Part shown: positions 1-5,301 of the stretch, piece by piece
Position numbering within the stretch: the stretch's first letter is position 1
Layout of the letters: the number at the start of each line of letters is the position of its first letter
NCBI GenBank assembly: GCA_021772695.1
Contig: JAJFLL010000224.1
Span: forward strand, 1-6,036
Length of the DNA stretch: 6,036 bases
Reading direction: 5' to 3'
DNA from: Deltaproteobacteria bacterium
GTDB lineage: Bacteria; UBA10199; DSSB01
Notes under the pieces: model-generated
The model's input: only the letters and a program-made list of their open reading frames with translations
Databases searched by the model: none
What the model was told of the DNA's origin: nothing
Made by a program: the position numbers and the translations under genes

Positions 1-197
1 TAATTACTGGTACCGACCACCTCAACATCGGAATTATCGAGGGGACGGGCTTCCATGAGATCTAAGGCCTTGCCCTGTGGCAAACCATCGACAATATCGA
101 ACAACACTACGTCGCCTAATTCTTTGATCATAAGCCGTTGGGCTAATTCCCCACCGATGTTTCCGGCACCGATCAAGGAAATCTTTTTTCGAGACAT
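1..197 (-). CDS. mdh: Malate dehydrogenase, N-terminal part (runs off the left edge)
   Basis: NAD-dependent oxidation of malate to oxaloacetate in the cytoplasmic TCA cycle. Only the first 65 codons are in the window. They form the start of a Rossmann fold: a beta strand leading into the dinucleotide-binding loop GAGNIGG (residues 10-16), then the second strand ending in an acidic residue (Asp34 in VLFD), which in this family binds the adenosine ribose and favours NAD over NADP. The following segment QGKALDLMEA (41-50) is typical of the LDH-like bacterial malate dehydrogenases. The ATG at 195-197 is preceded on the minus strand by GGAGAAG (204-210), a good ribosome-binding site at 6-base spacing. 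The gene lies 27 bases downstream of icd on the same strand, so the two are probably co-transcribed. Lactate dehydrogenase shares this fold, but the loop sequence and the icd neighbour favour malate dehydrogenase. The substrate-specificity loop lies outside the window. Confidence 0.9.
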   Translation of the reverse strand, partial: MSRKKISLIGAGNIGGELAQRLMIKELGDVVLFDIVDGLPQGKALDLMEARPLDNSDVEVVGTSN

Positions 198-224
198 ATT
201 TGGCTTCTCCGTTTTCATTAACTT

Positions 225-1475
225 TTAAAGATGTTGGATGATGGCCTGGCCGAACTCGGAACATTTCACCTTCTTGGCACCTTCCATCAGTCGGGCAAAA
301 TCGTATGTGACCGTTTTGGCCCCAATGGCCTTGGCGAGGGCCCCTTTAATAGAATCAGCCACCTCCTGCCAACCTAAATACTCAAACATCATGACACCCG
401 AGAGAATGACGGAGCCAGGATTAACCTTGTCTTGCCCGGCATACTTCGGGGCGGTCCCGTGAGTGGCTTCGAATACGGCATGGCCCGTATCCCAATTGAT
501 ATTTCCTCCCGGTGCAATGCCAATTCCCCCCACTTGGGCGGCCAAGGCATCGCTAATGTAATCGCCATTGAGATTTAAGGTGGCAATCACGTCGTATTCA
601 TTGGCTCGTGTGAGAATCTGCTGGAGGAAGGCGTCGGCGATGGCGTCTTGAATCAGAATTTTTCCCTCTGGCACCTTGCCCTGACAATCTTCCCAGGAAA
701 CCACTTGATCGGGAAATTCTTCTTTGGCTAATTCATAGCCCCATTTACGGAATCCACCTTCCGTAAATTTCATGATGTTTCCCTTATGAACTAAGGTGAC
801 GCTTTTTCGAGAGTGTTCGATGGCGTATTTGATGGCCGAGCGAATCAACCGTTTGGATCCTTCGATGGAGACGGGCTTAATACCGATAGAGCTGGTTTCG
901 GGAAATCGAATCTTTTTGACTCCCATATCATTTTGTAAAAATCCGATGATTTTTTTGACCTCGGGGGTCTCGGCCATCCATTCGATACCCGCATAGATGT
1001 CTTCGGTATTCTCACGAAAAATGACCATGTCGACTTTTTCAGGATTTTTAACGGGAGAGGGGGTTCCGGCAAAATATTTTACCGGTCTCAGACTGGTATA
1101 GAGGTCGAGCACTTGCCGAATGGTGACATTGAGGGAGCGAATCCCTTCTCCTACCGGTGTGGTCAGCGGACCTTTGATAGCGACTAGATATTCCCGGATG
1201 GTGTCTAAGGTTTCTTGGGGTAATAAATTGGGTGGGCATTTGTCTTTATAGACGGCCTTGGCCTTATCGCCGGCAAAAATTTCGTACCACATGACCTTGC
1301 GTTTTCCGGCGTAGACTTTTTCGACGGCAGCATCAAATACCATGGAGGCGGCCCGCCAGATGTCAGGGCCGGTACCATCCCCTTCAATGTAAGGAATGAT
1401 GGGTTGATTGCCGACCGTGAGGCGGCCCTGTTCGCATCGGATCTTTTCCCCCTGAGAGGGTGGCGAAAGTGTCAT
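225..1475 (-). CDS. icd: Isocitrate dehydrogenase, NADP-dependent
   Basis: Oxidative decarboxylation of isocitrate to 2-oxoglutarate with NADP in the TCA cycle; a cytoplasmic homodimer in the family. At 416 residues it has the same length as the E. coli enzyme and is collinear with it. Visible isocitrate-site elements are the loop GIRSLN with Ser114, followed by Arg120 and Arg130; RENTED (154-159, Arg154) and Tyr161; Lys231 in HKGN; and the metal-binding aspartates Asp281, Asp305 and Asp309. The NADP-discriminating residues Lys344, Tyr345, Val351, Tyr391 and Arg395 are all present, so the cofactor should be NADP. Ser114 aligns with the serine that AceK phosphorylates in enteric bacteria; whether this organism has AceK is unknown. 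The ATG at 1473-1475 has AAGGA (1483-1487) 7 bases upstream. It is the first gene of a leftward unit with mdh and diverges from the exoribonuclease gene. Confidence 0.97.
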   Translation of the reverse strand: MTLSPPSQGEKIRCEQGRLTVGNQPIIPYIEGDGTGPDIWRAASMVFDAAVEKVYAGKRKVMWYEIFAGDKAKAVYKDKCPPNLLPQETLDTIREYLVAIKGPLTTPVGEGIRSLNVTIRQVLDLYTSLRPVKYFAGTPSPVKNPEKVDMVIFRENTEDIYAGIEWMAETPEVKKIIGFLQNDMGVKKIRFPETSSIGIKPVSIEGSKRLIRSAIKYAIEHSRKSVTLVHKGNIMKFTEGGFRKWGYELAKEEFPDQVVSWEDCQGKVPEGKILIQDAIADAFLQQILTRANEYDVIATLNLNGDYISDALAAQVGGIGIAPGGNINWDTGHAVFEATHGTAPKYAGQDKVNPGSVILSGVMMFEYLGWQEVADSIKGALAKAIGAKTVTYDFARLMEGAKKVKCSEFGQAIIQHL

Positions 1476-1517
1476 GGTAACATCCTTGTGGCTTGACCGG
1501 GTGATGGAAGATAAGTA

Positions 1518-1531
1518 CCTGAAAAATCAGG
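1518..1531. repeat. Short perfect inverted repeat in the icd leader
   Basis: CCTGA (1518-1522) and TCAGG (1527-1531) are perfect reverse complements separated by AAAA. The element lies between the candidate icd promoter and the icd ribosome-binding site, so it would be transcribed in the icd leader. Five-base arms are short and could occur by chance. It could be a small hairpin or a half-site pair for a regulator. No U-tract follows, so it is not a terminator. Confidence 0.3.
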
Positions 1532-1556
1532 AGAATTCCTATTAAAAAGTCGTAAA

Positions 1557-1586
1557 ACCCTATTCGATCCCCCTGCGTGGTGTCAA
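1557..1586 (-). promoter_or_regulatory. Candidate sigma70-type promoter for icd-mdh
   Basis: Reading the minus strand, a perfect TTGACA -35 box (1581-1586) is followed after 18 bases by TAGGGT (1557-1562). That hexamer keeps the most important -10 bases (T1, A2, T6) but is otherwise weak. It would give a leader of about 75 bases before the icd ATG. This is the only consensus-quality -35 in the divergent intergenic region. The call is by eye, and the -10 half is the doubtful part. Confidence 0.4.
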
Positions 1587-1633
1587 GTGCGTATTGGGGC
1601 AAATGTCGTTGCTAAGCTCAAGGGGTATAGGCT

Positions 1634-2779
1634 ATGGGCTCAAAGATGACTAAGACTTTTATTACCGAACTGGATGAGGGCATGGCTGTCGAAAGCACCT
1701 TCCTCTGCAGTCACAAATCACTGCTGAAAGATAAAAACGGCAAACCCTATCTCAATGTGCAATTACTCGACCGTACCGGCTTGGTCGAGGCCAGAGTATG
1801 GGATCGGGCACCACAAATATCTCAACATTTCAATAAGTTGGACTATGTAGCCATCAAGGGTAATGTGGTGGCTTTTCAAGGCCACTTGCAGGTGAACATT
1901 CGCGACATCCGCAGCGTTGGGGCGGACCAGGTGCTCATCGAAGATTTCTTGCCCCATACCCAAAAGAATATCGAGGAGATGTATGGGCAATTGCTGGAAC
2001 TGTGCGGGCAGGAATTTAAAAATCCCCATGTCAAAAAATTAGTGCTTAGCATCCTGGAAGATCCTGAATATGCCCCCAAATTCAAACGGGCACCGGCCGC
2101 GAAAAGTAACCATCACGCCTGGATCGGCGGCCTGCTCGAGCATATTTTACAACTGTGTCAGGTGGGCCGAGATGTTCTTAAACATTATCCCGATGTGCAA
2201 CCCGATTTGGTCCTGGCAGGTTTGATCCTCCACGATTTCGGAAAAATAGAAGAGCTATCCGCAGACCGAACCTTCGACTATACCGATCGTGGTCAATTGG
2301 TGGGGCATCTCATCATCAGCGTCGAAATTCTTTTGAAAAAATCCGCTCAGATTCCTGATTTTCCCCCGAAAATCCTGCAACATTTGGAGCATATTCTTTT
2401 GAGCCACCACGGATTACTGGAGTACGGCTCTCCCAAACTCCCCATGACGCTAGAAGCATTGATGGTCCATCACCTCGACAATATGGATTCCAAACTTCAA
2501 GGTTTTCTAGATACGCTAAGCCGGGAAACCGACGGGGACACCGCCTGGTCCGCCTCAGGCTTTGTTTTTAAACGACCCCTCTATAAAAAAGTATGGGAAG
2601 ACATGGGAGACGAGGCACCGAGGCCTAAGCCCGTCGCGAAACCCGAGAGAAAACCCCAGGTTCCCCAGGCCAAAAAAAGTAATCCTCAGCCGAAGAATCC
2701 ACCGCGAGGCCCCTTAAAAACCAGCTTAGGTGACTTACTCACGGAACAACTTAAGGTCAAAAAGGGTCAAGAAGGCTGA
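1634..2779 (+). CDS. yhaM: YhaM-family 3'-5' exoribonuclease (OB fold + HD domain)
   Basis: The protein is predicted to degrade RNA, and possibly single-stranded DNA, from the 3' end in the cytoplasm with divalent metal. Residues about 5-105 form an OB-type nucleic-acid-binding domain (KNGKPYLNVQLLDRTG and AIKGNVVAFQGHLQV are characteristic). Residues about 155-320 form an HD phosphohydrolase domain with candidate metal ligands His170, His200-Asp201, His225, His258/His259 and the late HHLD (279-282). The order OB then HD is the YhaM architecture described in Bacillus, where the protein is about 314 residues. This one is 381 because of a C-terminal tail (about 328-381) rich in Pro and Lys, probably disordered and possibly RNA-binding. 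AGGGG (1621-1625) sits 8 bases before the ATG at 1634; a second in-frame ATG at 1646 would remove four residues. The gene diverges from icd. Family assignment is strong; the exact substrate is inferred. Confidence 0.88.
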   Translation: MGSKMTKTFITELDEGMAVESTFLCSHKSLLKDKNGKPYLNVQLLDRTGLVEARVWDRAPQISQHFNKLDYVAIKGNVVAFQGHLQVNIRDIRSVGADQVLIEDFLPHTQKNIEEMYGQLLELCGQEFKNPHVKKLVLSILEDPEYAPKFKRAPAAKSNHHAWIGGLLEHILQLCQVGRDVLKHYPDVQPDLVLAGLILHDFGKIEELSADRTFDYTDRGQLVGHLIISVEILLKKSAQIPDFPPKILQHLEHILLSHHGLLEYGSPKLPMTLEALMVHHLDNMDSKLQGFLDTLSRETDGDTAWSASGFVFKRPLYKKVWEDMGDEAPRPKPVAKPERKPQVPQAKKSNPQPKNPPRGPLKTSLGDLLTEQLKVKKGQEG

Positions 2780-2868
2780 TCCGATGCATTCCTTGACTTA
2801 TGAGGAAGAAACGGCGTAAGCCTGCAGCCTTCGAGCCACCTTTAGCCTTGTTTATATAGGGATAAGCC

Positions 2869-3879
2869 ATGACCGCTACCCCGGTGCGCCAAAAGGAAGA
2901 AATCAAAACTCCTACCCTTCGCGGAAAAAAGCGAAAGTTTTGGAAAGACTACATGCTTCCCAAGGTGGCCTTTTTCGTTCGAGGCTTTCCTGATCGTGCG
3001 GTAGTTTCCATCGATGTCACCAATAAATGCAATATCCGCTGCAAACACTGCTACTTTTTCGCTTACGAACAAGACAAAGAACTCAAACCCGAGGAGTGGC
3101 TCCAAAAACTCGAAGAACTTAAAAAAGATGGTTTTCCCTTTCGTTCTGCCACCTGGGTCGGTGGTGAGCCATTGCTGCGAAAAGAATTGATCGAGATTGG
3201 TCGCAAATATTTCATGTTCAATATCGTTGTGACCAACGGTACCCATGGTCTGCCCAATTGGCCCGATGTCATGTTTCACATCTCGGTAGATGGTACGGAA
3301 GCTCCCCATGACGACATTCGAGGCAAGGGTGTTTACAAAAAAATTCAGAAAACAATCGCCGAATCTCCCGATGGTTTAAATATTTCTTTGGCCTGCTGCC
3401 TCAATCAACGCAATTTGGAATGCATGGAACCCCTCCTTGAGGAATGGCATTCCAACATGAAGGTCAAACACATATTGTTCGATTTTTTTACTCCCGTAAA
3501 AGGTGTCAAACACGACCTGTTCATTCCCTTTGATGAACAAGAAAAGATCATCGACCGGCTTATTGAATTAAAAAAGACCCGCTATGGCGATTTTATCGGC
3601 GTAAGCGAGCGGGTCTTAGACCTGATGCGCCAAGGAAAAAGACAAAAGGCCATTGGTGATAATTGCGTTTTCCTTCAGAAGGGCCATAGCTTTGATCCCA
3701 TGGGCAATAAGAAGGCCCAGTGCATGATGGGTGCCGATGCCGACTGTGATCGTTGCGGTTGCATCGTCCCCTTTTATCTAAAACAACGCACCGAACGAAA
3801 ATATATTCTGCAGGAAGTCTGGGGCGACATTAAAGATTTATTTAAGCCCAAAGAAAAAATCGCCCCAGTCGCTAAATAA
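2869..3879 (+). CDS. Radical SAM enzyme with C-terminal cysteine cluster, substrate unknown
   Basis: An iron-sulfur enzyme expected to cleave S-adenosylmethionine to a 5'-deoxyadenosyl radical. The CxxxCxxC cluster motif is Cys54, Cys58, Cys61 in TNKCNIRCKHCYFF. The SAM-binding GGEP follows at 98-101, with barrel strands IVVTNGT (119-125) and FHISVDG (136-142). At 336 residues it has a full core plus a C-terminal region with Cys266, Cys285, Cys293, Cys296 and Cys298, resembling a shortened SPASM/twitch-type auxiliary cluster site. The basic N-terminus (1-28) precedes the barrel, and there is no obvious PqqD-like peptide-recognition domain. AGGGA (2858-2862) is 6 bases before the ATG at 2869. 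The gene lies 89 bases after the exoribonuclease and 45 before the Pro/Tyr-rich protein. SPASM-like peptide maturases and HpnH-like enzymes, which also carry late cysteines, are possible relatives. I cannot name the substrate; the superfamily is certain. Confidence 0.9.
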   Translation: MTATPVRQKEEIKTPTLRGKKRKFWKDYMLPKVAFFVRGFPDRAVVSIDVTNKCNIRCKHCYFFAYEQDKELKPEEWLQKLEELKKDGFPFRSATWVGGEPLLRKELIEIGRKYFMFNIVVTNGTHGLPNWPDVMFHISVDGTEAPHDDIRGKGVYKKIQKTIAESPDGLNISLACCLNQRNLECMEPLLEEWHSNMKVKHILFDFFTPVKGVKHDLFIPFDEQEKIIDRLIELKKTRYGDFIGVSERVLDLMRQGKRQKAIGDNCVFLQKGHSFDPMGNKKAQCMMGADADCDRCGCIVPFYLKQRTERKYILQEVWGDIKDLFKPKEKIAPVAK

Positions 3880-3924
3880 ATTCCACTCTTGCCTAAGCCA
3901 GCTCATCACCATTATTCTACCCAT

Positions 3925-4209
3925 ATGAAAAAATTTTGGATTCCCTTTTTATTTGTAGGGTTTCTTATTGCCCAATTGCCCCCGCCTCCAGGGTACGGAC
4001 CTTACCCCTATTCCCCCTACTATGGACCGGGGGCCTATCCTCCCAACACGGCCGTGGTGGGTCGGCCTTATCCGTATTATGGAAATCCGTACCCTGAATA
4101 TTCGCCCTATTATCCGCCGGAATATGGCTATTCCAATCCATACCCCTACCCCTATGCTTATCCGGATCAGGGAATCTATAACGACGGCAATACAGTCTGG
4201 GTGCCTTAG
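3925..4209 (+). CDS. Small exported Pro/Tyr-rich protein, unknown function
   Basis: The 94-residue product begins with a basic-hydrophobic segment (MKKFWIPFLFVGFLIAQ, 1-17) that looks like a Sec signal peptide or an N-terminal anchor. A cut near Ala16 is possible but weak, since -3 is Leu. There is no lipobox cysteine. The remaining 77 residues are low complexity: 22 Pro and 20 Tyr with many Gly, in irregular YPYP, SPYYP and NPYP units, one Arg, four acidic residues and no Cys. I chose the ATG at 3925 over the in-frame TTG at 3889 because it starts the hydrophobic segment; neither has a clear Shine-Dalgarno site. The gene lies 45 bases after the radical SAM gene and 45 before the kinase gene, on the same strand. 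Low-complexity P/Y/G proteins of this type are often envelope-associated, but no function can be assigned. The signal-like start and clean compositional bias support coding. Confidence 0.65.
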   Translation: MKKFWIPFLFVGFLIAQLPPPPGYGPYPYSPYYGPGAYPPNTAVVGRPYPYYGNPYPEYSPYYPPEYGYSNPYPYPYAYPDQGIYNDGNTVWVP

Positions 4210-4212
4210 CAC

Positions 4213-4222
4213 TGATCGATCA
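4213..4222. promoter_or_regulatory. Perfect 10-base palindrome upstream of the kinase gene
   Basis: TGATCGATCA is its own reverse complement. It lies in the 45-base gap after the Pro/Tyr-rich gene and directly abuts a TTGACT -35-like hexamer (4223-4228). That placement would suit an operator for a dimeric regulator, but ten-base palindromes also occur by chance and no second copy is seen in the window. Confidence 0.25.
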
Positions 4223-4251
4223 TTGACTTCTTTTGCACCGCCCTTTAAACG
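4223..4251 (+). promoter_or_regulatory. Weak candidate promoter directly before the kinase gene
   Basis: TTGACT (4223-4228) matches five of six -35 bases. At 17-base spacing the -10 position reads TAAACG (4246-4251), which has T1, A2 and A4 only. If used, transcription would start at about 4258, at the tandem ATGs (4255 and 4258), giving an essentially leaderless message. Read-through from upstream is at least as likely. Confidence 0.2.
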
Positions 4252-4254
4252 GGC
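4240..4254 (+). repeat. Small GC-armed hairpin abutting the kinase start codon
   Basis: GCCC (4240-4243) and GGGC (4251-4254) can pair around a seven-base A/T-rich loop, ending immediately before the ATG at 4255. It occupies the place where a Shine-Dalgarno site would be expected, and no good one is visible. In a read-through transcript it could dampen initiation of the kinase gene. The stem is only four pairs, so the effect is uncertain. Confidence 0.3.
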
Positions 4255-5301
4255 ATGATGCAGAATGAAATTCGCGACTTAGTTCAAAAGTTACTGCCAG
4301 CACCCCACAATATTTCTAAGCTCGAAAAATTATTCGGGGAAGCTTCTTATCGAGAGTATTTTCGCTGTTATACGGTAGAAGGTTTGACCTTCATCGTCAT
4401 GAAGATGCCCCCGGGGAAACAAAGTGTTTCTGAAGAAATCACCAATTATAAAGGTGAAAAAGGGGAACTGCCTTTTCTAAATATAGCCCGGTATTTGACA
4501 AAGGTCGATTTGCCTGCCCCTCAAATTATAGGCACCGATTTATCGTCCGGCTTGATAGTGTTACAAGACTTGGGGGACCAAAGTCTTGAGAGCCTGGTAA
4601 ATGAAATTTCCGATGCCATGAGGCAGTATTTTTATCGATTGGCCTTAGACCTCCTGGTTAAACTTCAAAAGGCCGGTAAAGAAAACCCCGATGAAGAGTG
4701 CATGGCCTTTCACCGCAGTTTCGATAAAAGTTTGCTGCTATGGGAGTTTGAACATTTTTTAGAATATGGCATCGAAGACCGGTTTCAGACCAAAATCCCC
4801 GAAACCGACCGCTCAGACATATTAAAAGAAGCCGACTCATTAATAGATAAAATCATCGCCATTCCTTACGGCTTGACGCACCGTGATTTTCAAAGTCGCA
4901 ATCTTCTCTTATTCGCCTATGAGTTTTTTCTAATCGATTTTCAAGACGCCTTATTGGGGCCTCCCCAATACGATCTGGTGGCCCTACTCAGAGATTCCTA
5001 TGTCAACCTTCCTGAAAATGAGGTCGAAGCCGCCCTAAAGTATTTTTGGCAACAACGTCAGGACCAAGGAATACCACTAGAATCCGCAGAGGAATTTCGA
5101 GAAAATTTTTACCGCATTAGCCTACAGCGAAAACTTAAAGATGCCGGCCGTTTTCAATACATTAATACGGTGAAAAAAAATCCCAAGTTTCTACCCCACG
5201 TGCCTAATTCTTTATCTTACGTTAAACACGCCTTTGCCCAATTACCCCAATACAAAAATTTAGCTCAGTTATTGGCCAAATACGTACCTGAATTGCAATA
5301 A
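4255..5301 (+). CDS. amgK: AmgK-like sugar kinase (aminoglycoside-phosphotransferase fold)
   Basis: The protein is predicted to phosphorylate the anomeric hydroxyl of N-acetylmuramate/N-acetylglucosamine with ATP in the cytoplasm, the first step of the MurNAc-recycling shortcut. The 348-residue protein has a kinase-like fold: nucleotide loop GEASYREYFR (28-37), Lys50 in VMK as likely ATP ligand, hinge VLQDLGDQSLE (102-112), catalytic HRDFQSRN (His209, Asp211, Asn216) and metal-binding DFQD (Asp228, Asp231) followed by GPPQYDL. The HRDxxSRN, IDFQDA and GPxxYDL combination is as I recall it from AmgK (COG3178) rather than antibiotic-modifying enzymes. Near the C-terminus, QRKLKDAGRF (291-300) is another family-like stretch. 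Tandem ATGs at 4255 and 4258 make the exact start ambiguous by one codon, and the upstream Shine-Dalgarno is poor. The stop overlaps the nucleotidyltransferase ATG by one base (TAATG), implying coupling. Family is strong; the sugar is inferred from that pairing. Confidence 0.8.
   Translation: MMQNEIRDLVQKLLPAPHNISKLEKLFGEASYREYFRCYTVEGLTFIVMKMPPGKQSVSEEITNYKGEKGELPFLNIARYLTKVDLPAPQIIGTDLSSGLIVLQDLGDQSLESLVNEISDAMRQYFYRLALDLLVKLQKAGKENPDEECMAFHRSFDKSLLLWEFEHFLEYGIEDRFQTKIPETDRSDILKEADSLIDKIIAIPYGLTHRDFQSRNLLLFAYEFFLIDFQDALLGPPQYDLVALLRDSYVNLPENEVEAALKYFWQQRQDQGIPLESAEEFRENFYRISLQRKLKDAGRFQYINTVKKNPKFLPHVPNSLSYVKHAFAQLPQYKNLAQLLAKYVPELQ

Noticed and set aside
34..264. Minus-strand frame spanning the icd-mdh junction
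   Set aside because: It overlaps both genes in another frame. The true mdh start, with a good ribosome-binding site and the GAGNIGG loop, is in a different frame at 197.
2766..2797. Inverted repeat GTCAAG / CTTGAC at the end of the nuclease gene, considered as a terminator
   Set aside because: Arms are six bases with a 20-base loop, the left arm is inside the coding end, and no T-rich run follows, so a factor-independent terminator is not supported.
2842..3309. Long minus-strand open frame (155 codons) opposite the radical SAM gene
   Set aside because: It lies antisense over the CxxxCxxC and GGEP region of a clear gene; its translation shows no recognisable family and it is a by-product of the codon use opposite.
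3949..4212. Minus-strand open frame opposite the Pro/Tyr-rich gene
   Set aside because: The translation is dominated by Ile, Arg and Gly repeats that mirror the Pro/Tyr codons; no start context or family features.
3968..4258. Plus-strand frame starting with TTG that overlaps the Pro/Tyr-rich gene and ends in an ATGA overlap with the kinase start
   Set aside because: The ATGA junction looks gene-like, but the product is an irregular Ile/Arg/Pro/Thr string expected from shifting a Pro/Tyr repeat by one frame. The other frame has a signal-like start.
4255..5301. Aminoglycoside-resistance gene interpretation of the kinase
   Set aside because: The fold is shared, but the HRDxxSRN and IDFQDA/GPxxYDL motifs and the overlapping nucleotidyltransferase point to sugar recycling rather than antibiotic modification.
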